Assembly (NCBI RefSeq): GCF_040954835.1
Contig: NW_027167693.1
Coordinates: 72,001-136,000, forward strand
Direction: 5' to 3'
DNA from: Lepisosteus oculatus
Lineage: Eukaryota > Chordata > Actinopteri > Semionotiformes > Lepisosteidae
DNA: 64,000 bases
The notes beneath the pieces were generated by a model, which did no database searches, was not told where the DNA came from, and saw only the letters and a program-made list of their open reading frames with translations. The position numbers and the translations under genes are program-made. Shown piece after piece: positions 1-9,092 of this stretch. Each line of letters starts with the position of its first letter. Positions within the stretch are counted from its first letter, which is position 1.

Positions 1-115
1 ATCAACAAAAGTGCTTAAAAGTATCAACAAATGCCTTCAAAGTACTTGACACGTACTTTGCTTTCAAAAGTGAAACATAATTAATGCTTACGTAAGATTT
101 CTCTTGACTTCTCAG

Positions 116-876
116 GAGTATACTAACTCCAAGGACAAGTAACATCACAAACCATTATTTAAGTGCTGATGTTGGAGCTGCAATACTACTACCAAGACAA
201 AAAATGATACAGGTAACACTGCTTTCAGATTTCTAAGAATTGCTAAAATAGTATGTTTACAGAGCATTCAGAGTTGAGAATATGACAAGTTCCTACCATC
301 TCAAACACTGCCAATCTAGAACAAAAAGAAAGTACTTGAACGCCTGCAGTAATCGAACACAAACCAGAACATATCAGTGCATGACAAGGAAATGTAGTCA
401 CAAAATGATTCTACCCTTTCAAGTCCCAAAAAGGACCGAGGAACTTACCGGAGGCGATACCTGGATTTCAAACAGAGTACAATGTAGCCACTGTAGGGGA
501 GAAGATCACAGAGAGCTCTTCTCAGATTGCTCAGAGTCAGCCCCAGCACCCTGTCCTGACTGAAGCAGACAAAGTGGTCAAACAGGTAGGTAGAAATGAG
601 TAAGGAACAGAGAGTATGGTTATTCTTGCATTGTTTTGTTCGTCTGTCAAAGAAAAGAGTGCTTCTGACTTTTGTCAATGTTCATCTTTATTTTAGGAGA
701 AGAACAAACGGTGGTATCACACTTTGCTCAAGTGTATGATACCATGTGTGTACAGCAGACATCACCAAAGGAACAGGAGACACCTGAGTAGAGAACAAGA
801 ATATGAAAAGACTGATGAAAAAAAGCACCAGGAGAAATCCATTGAATATGCACAATCTCGTCCAGTATTTCAATGA
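116..876 (+). CDS. Array gene copy 1, partial (exons 6-8)
   Basis: Inferred exons are 116-212, 424-585 and 697-876; exons 1-5 lie left of the window. Each exon is bounded by AG and GT and the codon phase carries through: exon 6 enters at phase 2, exons 7 and 8 at phase 0. The stop TGA is at 874-876 and a polyadenylation signal AATAAA at 1207-1212. The tryptophan codon of exon 8 (RW, near 712), lost in copy 2, is intact. The product is not recognised; see copy 5 for the full description. Other frames across exon 7 are also open (282-563 plus, 445-678 minus), but only this frame joins to its neighbours in phase. Confidence 0.55.
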
Positions 877-1762
877 AAAGTTTCAGTGTTGTTTTTAGTG
901 TCGTCGTATTGCATACATTTAAAACAATGTGTCTTGTTTAATGAATAATTTCATTTACTTTAGTAAAAAGTGTTGTTTACTGTAGTCCTAGCATGGATGC
1001 AATTGTTAGAAAAAACGTGAATGAAAAACTGAATGTTTCATACAATATGGGTTTGTGTTAACCCACACACCTAAGTGAAATGTTTGATTACGTTTACAAG
1101 ACATAACACATAGTTCAGTTGAGTGTGAAAGGGAACAACAGAGAAAGTCACAAACAAAACATCTGTGAAGGACTTGATGAATGTTTTTTCTTTAGAAATG
1201 ACAAAAAATAAAGAATTTTTCAACAAGATGTCTTTCTATAGCGAGTTTCATTTGAGATAGTCTTTTCTTAGAAGTGCAAGAGTGGTATTCCCTACAACTT
1301 ATTCCCCAATTTGATCATTCTCAGAAATTAGGAGACGGAAACCACACCTACTGTAATATTAGACCTTGTAACAAGGCAACTAGGTTTCAATGGCTTAAAA
1401 GGTGCAGAAAGAGGCTCATGTATAATGACCTCCAGTGTCCCACAGGTTTCCCAAATCATTTCTTAGAGTATGGAAAAAGAGGAAATAAAGTGTCTACAGA
1501 AAGCGTATACCCCCTTGAACTTTGTTCAGTTTGTTGCGCCAGTGCCAGAGTTTCAATGAGAAATGAGGACCTCTTTCTCACACCACGTATGTTATACTTT
1601 CAATGGGAAAAAAGGAAATATTACAATTGTATACATTTTCACCCACATGTTAATATTTGGTAGAAGCCCTTTTCACATCAATTTCAGCTGTGAGTCTGTT
1701 GGTAATGGGCTCCACCACCTCTGCACCAACAAGATTTGATAATATTTGAGAATTTCAGAAGT
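877..1762 (+). other. 3' UTR and downstream flank of gene copy 1, with an unexplained open frame
   Basis: AATAAA at 1207-1212 probably ends the transcript. Further on, an AG-preceded open frame runs from GTG at 1274 to a stop at 1663 (129 codons; about 97 in the other units, because 1555-1570 differs here). It contains cysteine- and arginine-rich stretches but no domain I know. Its phase does not fit exon 7, and the frame differs between units through a run of four or five C, so I do not call it a gene. Confidence 0.4.
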
Positions 1763-1792
1763 CTGTCTGGTTTAGCTGAAGAATCAGCTAAG
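1763..1792 (+). other. Exon-1-like duplicate in U1, start codon CTG
   Basis: These 30 bases match gene exon 1 at 27 of 30 positions, and the following 12 intron bases (gtaagtttcagg) match exactly. The codons read LSGLAEESAK where exon 1 reads MSGLVEESAK. The ATG is CTG here. An AG preceded by a pyrimidine-poor tract lies just upstream. It could be an alternative first or internal exon of the next gene copy, since both exons end at phase 0, or a dead duplicate. Confidence 0.6.
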
Positions 1793-1971
1793 GTAAGTTT
1801 CAGGAAGAGCATCTGATTTCTTTCAATAAAGCAGAACAGAGAAAAAACACACAATACAAAATCATGAGAATTTGTATCCATATGACACTTTGACTCGAAT
1901 ACTTTTATCAGACCTACACAGAGTATATACCGTACACACTTTTTCAGCCCAGGTTTATACATTTGGATCTG

Positions 1972-2102
1972 CCATTTGTAGGTGTTAAGGAACAAGTAAT
2001 AGGTTTATTCCATGCTGGAATAATCAGCATGGAATAAACCTATTACTTGTTCCTTTGCAGCCTACGCATGCTGACGCAGCTACCCACCCATTTGTAGGTG
2101 TT
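1972..2102. mobile_element. Hairpin insertion with 15-bp target duplication (U1)
   Basis: A 101-bp insert (1987-2087) is flanked by direct repeats CCATTTGTAGGTGTT (1972-1986 and 2088-2102). Units U3-U9 carry one uninterrupted copy of this 15-mer at the same place, so the empty site is visible. The insert starts with a perfect inverted repeat: 31-base arms 1987-2017 and 2025-2055 around a 7-base loop. A 32-base tail follows. The long target duplication suggests a retroposed or foldback element. The family is not recognised. Confidence 0.85.
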
Positions 2103-2269
2103 TTTGTGTCTTAGCTCAACACTGTGAAACCTGTAGTTACAAACATGGAGGATGAAGACATGAAGACATATATTGTACCTCTGACCGGCCTACCTTCCAA
2201 GAGGTGAAAGATGAAACTTTTCCTTTATCGTCAACTCAGTGAATGTCTTTAAACTTTCGAAAACTGTAA

Positions 2270-2678
2270 TGTTGTAACAGAAGAAATAAGGTTCTTGATC
2301 CCGAGATGAAGTAAAACAGATGAGTTTATTGCATGCAAGGAACAATAAAGCCGAAGTCTTGTTTCCCGCAAGAAACAACAAAACCGAAGTATTGTTCCCC
2401 GTATTGTTACAAACTTTTGGGTTATATACAGTTTTCTTCTCCGTTTCTGACGTCACTCGGTCTGATGGTAAAGAGGGGGGTTCATGGTATTTGGCCAGTT
2501 TATGATGTTCTGGGCAAATGGTCAGTTTAACATTACACCCAGGGGGGTTCCTAGCTGGCATCTGCAATCCTTATCAGTTAACCCCCTTTCCTGCCATAAA
2601 CCCCTGCTTGTGACTTGGAAGTCTAAACCCCCTACAGAAAAGATTAAATTCAAACCCCCGTCTTCACATCTTTCTTCA
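2270..2678 (-). repeat. 3' LTR of the retrovirus (409 bp)
   Basis: It reads the same as the 5' LTR along its whole length. In the viral sense it holds a perfect CRE palindrome TGACGTCA (2448-2455), a TATA box TATATAA (2422-2428) about 20 bases further on, and a polyadenylation signal AATAAA (2325-2330). A 33-bp imperfect tandem duplication (2335-2367, 2368-2400) lies between the TATA box and the polyadenylation signal. Short open frames in the LTR are chance. Confidence 0.97.
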
Positions 2679-2688
2679 TTCCCCCCTT
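2679..2688 (-). promoter_or_regulatory. Polypurine tract
   Basis: On the viral strand AAGGGGGGAA directly precedes the TG of the 3' LTR, the expected place for the plus-strand primer of reverse transcription. Confidence 0.9.
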
Positions 2689-2721
2689 ATAAAATATGGC
2701 ATACGTCAGTGTCGCCTATTT

Positions 2722-3282
2722 TTATACATACAATGTCAGGGCAGATCTTTCCTTTCTTGGCGAACAGGTATGTATTGCCATGACATTGTTCGTTCCACGG
2801 TTATGGCAAGATGTGATACATGTTTTTGTGCACGTGATGATTACAATTATACATATAAACAATACTATTCCTACAAATAAACACTGTAAAAAAGTTCCGC
2901 CCCAGGCCCCAAACACAGACTTTACCCAAGATCCAATTCCCCAATTTTCAGTATAATAGTCCTGATATTTCTGTCCCTCATTGTAAATGTGTTGGGCCAG
3001 ATCTGAGATGTGCTCAGAATTATCAGGGATATATGTGCAGCATTCAGTGCCAATTACTGCACAAGTTCCTCCTTGGGCCGCCAGTACATAATCTAAAGCT
3101 AGTCGGTTCTGCATGGCCACTGTTCTGAGGGCTACCATCTCATCATTAACAGCCTTCAGACTAGATGAGGTAGAATTTGCTAATTCTTCTAAAGTCGAAG
3201 CCATTTGAATTAACTCTCGACTCAGAAAGTTCATGCCGGCTTGTGGAAACATTATACCTAAATAATATTCCCAATCAGCCAA
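2722..3282 (-). pseudogene. env: Retroviral Env, transmembrane-subunit part (frame 2)
   Basis: 186 codons are open after a TTG at 3282. They encode an ectodomain with heptad-like leucines, the CX6CC motif (C74, C81, C82) that in this Env class bonds covalently to SU, a membrane span at about residues 131-151, and a short cysteine-rich and basic tail. Just upstream in this frame is a basic R-P-Q-R-K stretch (3297-3283), a plausible furin-type cleavage site; the frame is closed further upstream by TGA at 3309-3307. It lacks its own ATG and lies one frame away from the SU part, so as read here the Env is broken. Only about 30 bases separate its stop from the purine tract. Confidence 0.88.
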
Positions 3283-3301
3283 TTTTCTTTGTGGTCTGTG
3301 G

Positions 3302-4036
3302 TTAGGTCACGAAGGGGGTGTGGGTTTGAACACGGATATGAGGAACCACATATCCTAAATAACATGAGCCAGACCACTGGGCTGGCAACCATGGGTAGGC
3401 TCGTTTTCCACAAATGAAATATGTTCCGTTTGGCGCTCCCCATGCCTCTGAAAATAAGAAACTTATACCGAATTGTGGGGTGTGCCGATCCCATCCTGGA
3501 ATTTGGAAGGTAGAGGTAGATATATTTGCAGCGATGGTAAGGTTGCATCGACTCCATCCAACCAAGTGCAGACCATTAGTGTGCTGAAAACATATGTTTC
3601 CCTCACGTTCCTTATTTAGAGTCAGGTATGGTGGTGTATGGCTTCTGTTATATTTAGGAGCGTAAGAGCCTGTGAAACTCGTGGGCTCTAAGCCTCGCTC
3701 CTGTAGATATTGTAATGTTGTGCAGGTTAAAGTTGTGTTATGGCAACCCCCATAGTTTGTCATATTAAAATCTCCTAAATTATCCCTCCAAATGATCATG
3801 CCTATGACTTCCTCGAGACGCCAAGGAATGGCTCCCATAGGAAGTCCTCCCTGTACATATTTGGGTAATGCGGCACACACCCAGCAGGCACTTTGGTTGG
3901 TTTTCTTAGCTGTCAGATAGGAGAGGCCTAAAAAGGAATTAATTCCATGTTCTCCTTTGTGGGAGAGATGATCATTAATCCCTGCAGAACATAGTTCTAC
4001 AGCAACAATTATCATTATTGACAGAAATGATTTCAT
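3302..4036 (-). pseudogene. env: Retroviral Env, surface-subunit part (frame 1)
   Basis: The ATG at 4036-4034 overlaps the pol stop as ATGA. The 244-codon frame starts with a hydrophobic signal peptide (about residues 1-19), then has the SU CXXC motif CWVC (51-54) and seven N-glycosylation sequons (the first at N47). A tryptophan- and cysteine-rich C-terminal block is like that of class I retroviral Envs. The frame ends at TAA 3304-3302, before the cleavage site, while the TM part continues in another frame. Either env decayed after insertion, or it was already defective and the copy was mobilised by proteins from elsewhere, or there is a sequencing error. Expression would need a spliced mRNA; a good donor lies at 10261/10260. 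Confidence 0.88.
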
Positions 4037-7000
4037 TCTGGGTCTGGGGATGAGGCTCGTCGGCAGTGTGACGCGTGGATCCAACGATCTTTTCCTTCCA
4101 CTCGAACCGCAGACTCGGTTGTCAACAGGATCTGGTAGGGTCCGTCCCACCTGGGCTGGAGAACCTGTGAAGGAAATTTCCTGATCCACACCCACTCTCC
4201 TGGGATGAGGTCGTGCCCTCCTTCAGGTGGTGGTCCCCACGCCTCCAGGACCTGCTCACGGGCTCCTTGGGTGGCCTCTGTCAGCAACTTGCAATACTGT
4301 AACAGAGAATCAGTTAGTATACTCAAGCCTACTCTGTCATGTCCTGGAGAGTCACTCAGTCTCATGGGACGCCCCGTGATCACCTCAAACGGGCTCAGCC
4401 CCACTATTCGATTTGTCCCAGCCCGGATGCTGCACAGTACGGCGGGCAATGCATCCACCCAGGGGATCCCTCCCAAGTGGTACTTTGTCAATTTAGCTTT
4501 CAAAGTCCGGTTCACCCGTTCCACCATGCCGGAGGACTGCGGATGATGAGGGCAATGCAAGTCCCATTTGATCCCTAGAAGGTCTGCCACCACCTGACAC
4601 ACTTTTCCAGTAAAATGTGTGCCCTGGTCTGAGTCTATGCGACACGGGAGTCCCCATCGGGGAATTACTTCTGTCACGAGATATTTGGCAGTTGTCTGCG
4701 CAGTCTCTCGTTTGACAGGGACAGCCTCCACCCATCTAGAAAACTGGTCCACCATCACTAGGAGGCCTGTTTTCCCTTTACAGGGTGGCAGTGAACAATA
4801 GTCTATTTGCCAGTGTCTAAAGGGTCCCTCGGGTGCAGGACGTCGAAGATTAGGAGCCCGAACCGGCGGTGCTCCAGAGGCTTTTTGGCACTCTCCACAG
4901 CGTTGTACCACATCAGCTGCGAAGGGTGTGAAGCCTGTGCCCACCCAGCTCTGAGCAAAGCGTCGAGTCATTTGGCTAACACCTGGGTGCCCTGTGGAGT
5001 GTATTTGTTGTGCCAGGTAGGGCATTAGTTGCTTGGGACAGGCGGGTCTGCCTGTACGCTGGCACCTCCAGGTCCCATCCTTCTGCAGCCCCACATTGCG
5101 TTCCATCCAGGTCCATTTCTCAATCCTTGGAGCCTGGGCCTGGAGCTCGCTGAGCTGTTCCGTCCGGAGTGCCTGTATGTTCACTGTGCAAACTGAAATA
5201 ATCTGAAGAGGTTTTTCTATAGCCCACTCCTCCCATTGCCCCAGGGCAGCTTGACGTGCTGTCCAGTCTGCTAGCTTATTGCCCCTGGCCTCGGGAGTGT
5301 CCTCTCTGCTGTGGCCCTTACATTTGACTACAGCTACCTGCTTTGGGAGTTGGAGAGCCGCAAGCAGCTCAGACACCAGATCTGCATTCTTTACCGGAGT
5401 GCCAGCAGAGGTTAAAAAATCCCTATTACTCCATAACCTTCCAAAATCATGGCATACTCCAAATGCGTATCGTGAGTCTGTGTATATTGTGGTGGTCTTG
5501 CCTTTCGCTAATTTACAGGCTTCCACCAAAGCTTTCAGTTCAGCTCGCTGTGCTGACGTGGGTACCTCAAATCTTCCCCCACATTGGATATCATGTTCTG
5601 TAGTCACAGCCCAACCCGCTTTCCTCTCCCCACTAGAATTTATGAATGAAGTTCCATCAGTGAAAAGGATGAGGTCTTCATTCCTTAGTGGTGGCTCGGC
5701 TATTTTGATGCCCTCATCTTCTCCCATTGCCCAAACATCACAGCTGTGTTCTAACATGTAGGCTTCTGATGGGTCAGGTAACAATGTGGCTGGATTAAGA
5801 GCTCCTTCACGTTCAATGGTAATATTTGGAGCCTCTAACAAGACCTGCCACTTGCTCCATCGTATCGCATTAACCTGACTGACCCGATTCAGGGACATGA
5901 GGGTGTGTACCGCATGTGGGCATCGAACAATCAGTTGTTGATCTAGCACTATGTTATTGACTGCCTGTACTGCTAGACAGACGGCCTGAACGGCTCGTAG
6001 ACATGGTCCCCAGCCCCTGGCTACCTCGTCCAAGGATCCAGAGTAATACCCTACCGGGCGGTACCTACCCCCATGTTCCTGTGTTAGTACAGCTGTCCAA
6101 AATCCATTCTTTTCACTTACGTAGAGGTAGAATGGTTGGTCTGTCTGAGGAAACCCCAATGCAGGAGCCTGTAACAGAGCTTGTTTTAAATCATTAAAAG
6201 CATGTTCAGCTTCAGGACTCCAAGCAATAGGATCAAGGGACCTCCCTCCCCCCTTTAATAGGTCTGTAAGTGGTTTGGCCCTTTCAGAAAAAGCATCAAC
6301 CCAATTTCTATTGAAATTGCACAGGCCCAGAAATGATCGGAGCTCTCTCACCGTATTGGGACTAGGGTGTGTTCGGATTGCCTGGGCCCGATCTTCTGTC
6401 AATTCCCTTTTTCCCTGACTAATCTTTTGTCCCAAGTAAATTACGGTGTCTAGGCATAACTGTGCTTTGCTATAACTAGCCTTGTGTCCTTTTTTAACCA
6501 AATGGTTGAGAATAATTTGGAGGTCCTTCTTGTGGGTTTCCTCGTCAGGAGACGCGATTAAAATATCATCCACATATTGGATAACGACGGAGGACACTTG
6601 AGGCAGCTCCCGGAGATGCCTCCGAAGTGCCATGTGATACACGGTGGGGCTGTTATGAAACCCCTGTGGTAACCTGGTCCAAGTATATTGTTCTCCATCT
6701 ACAACAAAGGCGAACCAATCTTGTACCTCTGGGTGTAGAGGAACAGACCAGAACCCATTAGCCATGTCAATTACTGAAAACACCTGGTGCTCAGGGGTCA
6801 GTAGTTGAAAAATAGCAGAGGGGTCTGCTACTAAGGGGGTGAGACGGTTGATGTGTTGATTAGCTTTTGAGTAATCAACTGTAAATCGCCATGCTCCGCT
6901 GGCTTTCTTTACGGGCCATATTGGACTGTTGCTTGTACTATGTGTTTTTCGTACAATGCCTTGAGTCAATAGTTTTTGTATTACTGGTCGAACCCCTTCC

Positions 7001-7512
7001 TCCGCCTCTTTGTTGATTTTATATGGCTTTGTGTATGGCGGGGATTTCCCAGTAAATGTGGCGGGTTCCATATCCAGAAGCCCGCATTCGTCCTTATCCA
7101 TAGTCCAAATTGGATGCCCTTTTAGTTCGTCTTTTTGGAGGGACCAGATGTTTACCTCCACCCTCTCCTCATGTACGGTTAATGTAACCCCTTGTAGGTA
7201 TTTCAGAGCATCCCATCCCAACAGATCTGGGGTAGATCCTACCCACATGACAGCATTAAATGTTACCTCCCCATCTCCTAGTCTAATCTTGAGTTCTTGA
7301 GTTTCTCTGAGTGTTATTCTATTACCCCCTACACCAGTGGCCTCCAGCTCCTTCCCTGTGAACATGACACCACACCGTTTGGCTGACTGTTCAGATAAAC
7401 ACGATAATTGAGCCCCAGTGTCCCATAAAAGTGACATTTGAATCCCATTAATCGTGCATTGTAATTTGAGCTCTTTTTTACTCAGTTCCTGAGATAGGCG
7501 TAGGGAGGCCAC
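4033..7512 (-). CDS. pol: Retroviral Pol: protease, reverse transcriptase, RNase H, integrase
   Basis: 1159 open codons counted from GTG 7512, but the frame is open back to the slippery site, so translation most likely enters by frameshift from gag. Protease: active site DTGA at 31-34. Reverse transcriptase: catalytic D249, LPQG 281-284, YVDD 313-316. RNase H: D619, E658, D679, D749 all present, with H734. Integrase: zinc finger H838, H842, C872, C875; catalytic D904, D962, E998 with the canonical 35-residue spacing; GPY/F tail at 1124-1126. No frame break or missing catalytic residue is seen, so the enzyme set looks complete. It overlaps env by four bases. The GPY/F module is typical of gamma-like and epsilon-like retroviruses. 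Confidence 0.97.
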   Translation of the reverse strand: MASLRLSQELSKKELKLQCTINGIQMSLLWDTGAQLSCLSEQSAKRCGVMFTGKELEATGVGGNRITLRETQELKIRLGDGEVTFNAVMWVGSTPDLLGWDALKYLQGVTLTVHEERVEVNIWSLQKDELKGHPIWTMDKDECGLLDMEPATFTGKSPPYTKPYKINKEAEEGVRPVIQKLLTQGIVRKTHSTSNSPIWPVKKASGAWRFTVDYSKANQHINRLTPLVADPSAIFQLLTPEHQVFSVIDMANGFWSVPLHPEVQDWFAFVVDGEQYTWTRLPQGFHNSPTVYHMALRRHLRELPQVSSVVIQYVDDILIASPDEETHKKDLQIILNHLVKKGHKASYSKAQLCLDTVIYLGQKISQGKRELTEDRAQAIRTHPSPNTVRELRSFLGLCNFNRNWVDAFSERAKPLTDLLKGGGRSLDPIAWSPEAEHAFNDLKQALLQAPALGFPQTDQPFYLYVSEKNGFWTAVLTQEHGGRYRPVGYYSGSLDEVARGWGPCLRAVQAVCLAVQAVNNIVLDQQLIVRCPHAVHTLMSLNRVSQVNAIRWSKWQVLLEAPNITIEREGALNPATLLPDPSEAYMLEHSCDVWAMGEDEGIKIAEPPLRNEDLILFTDGTSFINSSGERKAGWAVTTEHDIQCGGRFEVPTSAQRAELKALVEACKLAKGKTTTIYTDSRYAFGVCHDFGRLWSNRDFLTSAGTPVKNADLVSELLAALQLPKQVAVVKCKGHSREDTPEARGNKLADWTARQAALGQWEEWAIEKPLQIISVCTVNIQALRTEQLSELQAQAPRIEKWTWMERNVGLQKDGTWRCQRTGRPACPKQLMPYLAQQIHSTGHPGVSQMTRRFAQSWVGTGFTPFAADVVQRCGECQKASGAPPVRAPNLRRPAPEGPFRHWQIDYCSLPPCKGKTGLLVMVDQFSRWVEAVPVKRETAQTTAKYLVTEVIPRWGLPCRIDSDQGTHFTGKVCQVVADLLGIKWDLHCPHHPQSSGMVERVNRTLKAKLTKYHLGGIPWVDALPAVLCSIRAGTNRIVGLSPFEVITGRPMRLSDSPGHDRVGLSILTDSLLQYCKLLTEATQGAREQVLEAWGPPPEGGHDLIPGEWVWIRKFPSQVLQPRWDGPYQILLTTESAVRVEGKDRWIHASHCRRASSPDPE

Positions 7513-7523
7513 TAGGGGGAGTC

Positions 7524-9092
7524 CTAGTTTAAAAGCTCCCTGATAGCGCGTTTGTCTGCTTCGCTCAGATCCTGTAATTGTGACAACAGGTTTTTTTGCC
7601 CCTCTCGATTCGAGGGATTGAAAGGGGGATCTCGGTATCTTCCAAACCTGCCCTCACTGGCTAATCGCTTTTTGCAATTCTTTTGCCAATGTCCGAAATT
7701 TTTACAATAATGGCACCGAGTTGTAATTTCGCTTTTTGGATTAAGTCGGGTGTCCGGGCCAGTTCCACCCTTCAGTATGGGGGGTGTCCACCCTGTTTGT
7801 ATTGCCCGCACCTTAGCATACATATTTCTCTCGATTTGCCGTGCCATTTTAACTATTTCCTCAAATTGTTTAGTCGTATCTTGCCCTATTTCGGGCTCTT
7901 TTAACTGAAGGGCTTTGGCTATATCAGGCTTAAGACCGCCCAAATAAATTTGTTTAATTACAGCAGAGGCGTCGCTATTCACATCATCTTCGTCACTCAG
8001 TCCTGAGCATTCCAGCCAGAGTGTGACGAAGCGGTCAGTGAAGTCAGCCACATCCTCGCTTTCTTTTTGCTGACACGCAGATATCTTTTTCCAATCTGTT
8101 TTTGGTGGATAATTTTGTTTAAGCCATCGCCAAACCCATTCCCATCGCCCTCCCCTGCCGTTATCCTCACACAATTGTTTAAGTTCTCCGACACGTTTTT
8201 CCCCTGTCCTTCTGAGGATCATAGCGGCAGTCAGGGGGGAGATACCATAAGTATCTTTTAATTCCTGAAGCGCACTCCAGGTTCGCTGCATCCCTAATTT
8301 TGGGTGCGGTACTTCTCTAGCCCACCGGTCAATATCCTCCGGTTTTGGATTTGATCGTATTGGGGGTTCAGGGAAGGTAGGTGCGAGAACGGACCCCCTC
8401 GGCGGGGTGCGAGACGGAGTTAGAGTGGCGCTGTCATCAACGGCACCAGCCCCTGCTACATCAAGTCCTTTCCCACTTCGAGTGAGAGTACAGACCTGCG
8501 GGCGCCCTCCCTCTAACAGGGGAGACCCTGATCCGTCTTTATCACACTCATACCAAGTGTTATCCCAATCAGACCCCCCTTCTCCATATGGCCACTGAGG
8601 GAATTGATCCCAATTATTTTCGTTTCCTGCCTGTTTGTTCCCCTGTGGGAGAGCAGGATATAACTTAGTCGCCGGCTGTAGCACATTAACCAGTGCAGCG
8701 TGACCAGGAGTTAATTCCTTCTTTAATTTCTCATTCTCCTGTACTGCCTCTTTTAGTTTTTTTTCTAGTACCTCTTTTGCCGCGAATAAATTATCTTTCC
8801 TCTCATTTAACGCTTTTATTTTTTCTGTGAACTCCTTCTCTTTTCTATCCCATTCTGATTTCTCCTTCATGCTAATCTGCCACCTCAGGTGTCGGCCGAT
8901 CACCAGGGCTGCAGCTAAATCTTTGTTTTTGTTCCAATGTTCGTACGCTTTTTTACAGGCATCTTCGCCCCAAACTCCTTCTGACAGACTCAGCTTCTTC
9001 CTATATTTCTCTTCCCTTTCAGTCAATTTACACTTTTCTGATATGTAATCAGATACTTCCACCACTTTCTCAAACACCCAATTAGCACACAT
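7524..9092 (-). CDS. gag: Retroviral Gag polyprotein
   Basis: 522 codons from ATG 9092. The N-terminal matrix part is charged and has a predicted coiled coil at about 76-127. An LYPxL-type late-domain motif (LYPAL, 144-148) is followed by a proline-rich linker to about 250, then capsid with a major-homology-like segment at about 341-355. Nucleocapsid has one CCHC zinc knuckle (C460, C463, H468, C473). Residue 2 is cysteine, not glycine, so the usual N-myristoylation signal of gammaretroviral Gag is absent from this start. No PPxY or PTAP motif was noticed. Gag forms the particle shell and packages the RNA; the frame is intact. Confidence 0.95.
   Translation of the reverse strand: MCANWVFEKVVEVSDYISEKCKLTEREEKYRKKLSLSEGVWGEDACKKAYEHWNKNKDLAAALVIGRHLRWQISMKEKSEWDRKEKEFTEKIKALNERKDNLFAAKEVLEKKLKEAVQENEKLKKELTPGHAALVNVLQPATKLYPALPQGNKQAGNENNWDQFPQWPYGEGGSDWDNTWYECDKDGSGSPLLEGGRPQVCTLTRSGKGLDVAGAGAVDDSATLTPSRTPPRGSVLAPTFPEPPIRSNPKPEDIDRWAREVPHPKLGMQRTWSALQELKDTYGISPLTAAMILRRTGEKRVGELKQLCEDNGRGGRWEWVWRWLKQNYPPKTDWKKISACQQKESEDVADFTDRFVTLWLECSGLSDEDDVNSDASAVIKQIYLGGLKPDIAKALQLKEPEIGQDTTKQFEEIVKMARQIERNMYAKVRAIQTGWTPPILKGGTGPDTRLNPKSEITTRCHYCKNFGHWQKNCKKRLASEGRFGRYRDPPFNPSNREGQKNLLSQLQDLSEADKRAIRELLN
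7527..7533 (-). promoter_or_regulatory. -1 ribosomal frameshift heptamer TTTAAAC at the gag end
   Basis: On the viral strand the last two gag sense codons are TTA AAC, preceded by T. This is the classic X XXY YYZ slippery heptamer in the zero frame, directly followed by the gag stop TAG (7526-7524). The pol frame is exactly the -1 frame and is open from this point. A small stem CTCAG/CTGAG lies some 30 bases downstream. Many gamma and epsilon retroviruses read through a stop in frame instead, so this is a distinguishing trait. The assignment rests on sequence only. Confidence 0.85.

Larger units (their letters stand above)
1..2269 (+). repeat. Tandem unit U1 (partial, right part only)
   Basis: This is the last 2.27 kb of an array unit. 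It matches U2 from about position 14417 onward at near identity. It contains exons 6-8 of gene copy 1, the 3' UTR, the exon-1-like segment and the hairpin insertion. Its right edge is the retrovirus insertion site, where the GTAA target sequence (2266-2269) is duplicated. Confidence 0.95.

Noticed and set aside
282-563. 93-codon plus-strand frame repeated in almost every unit
   Set aside because: It overlaps exon 7 in another frame, runs through the exon 7 acceptor and does not join in phase to exon 6 or 8. Its conservation only reflects the near identity of the units.
445-678. Minus-strand exon ending at a good donor CCTCCG|GTAAGT (with acceptor CTGCTTCAG)
   Set aside because: It competes with exon 7 on the plus strand. 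The plus-strand chain agrees in phase over eight exons; no partner exon was found for this one. Strand-specific RNA would settle it.
2320-2783. Short plus-strand frames in and next to the LTRs
   Set aside because: They run against the viral strand, repeat in both LTRs and have no recognisable content.
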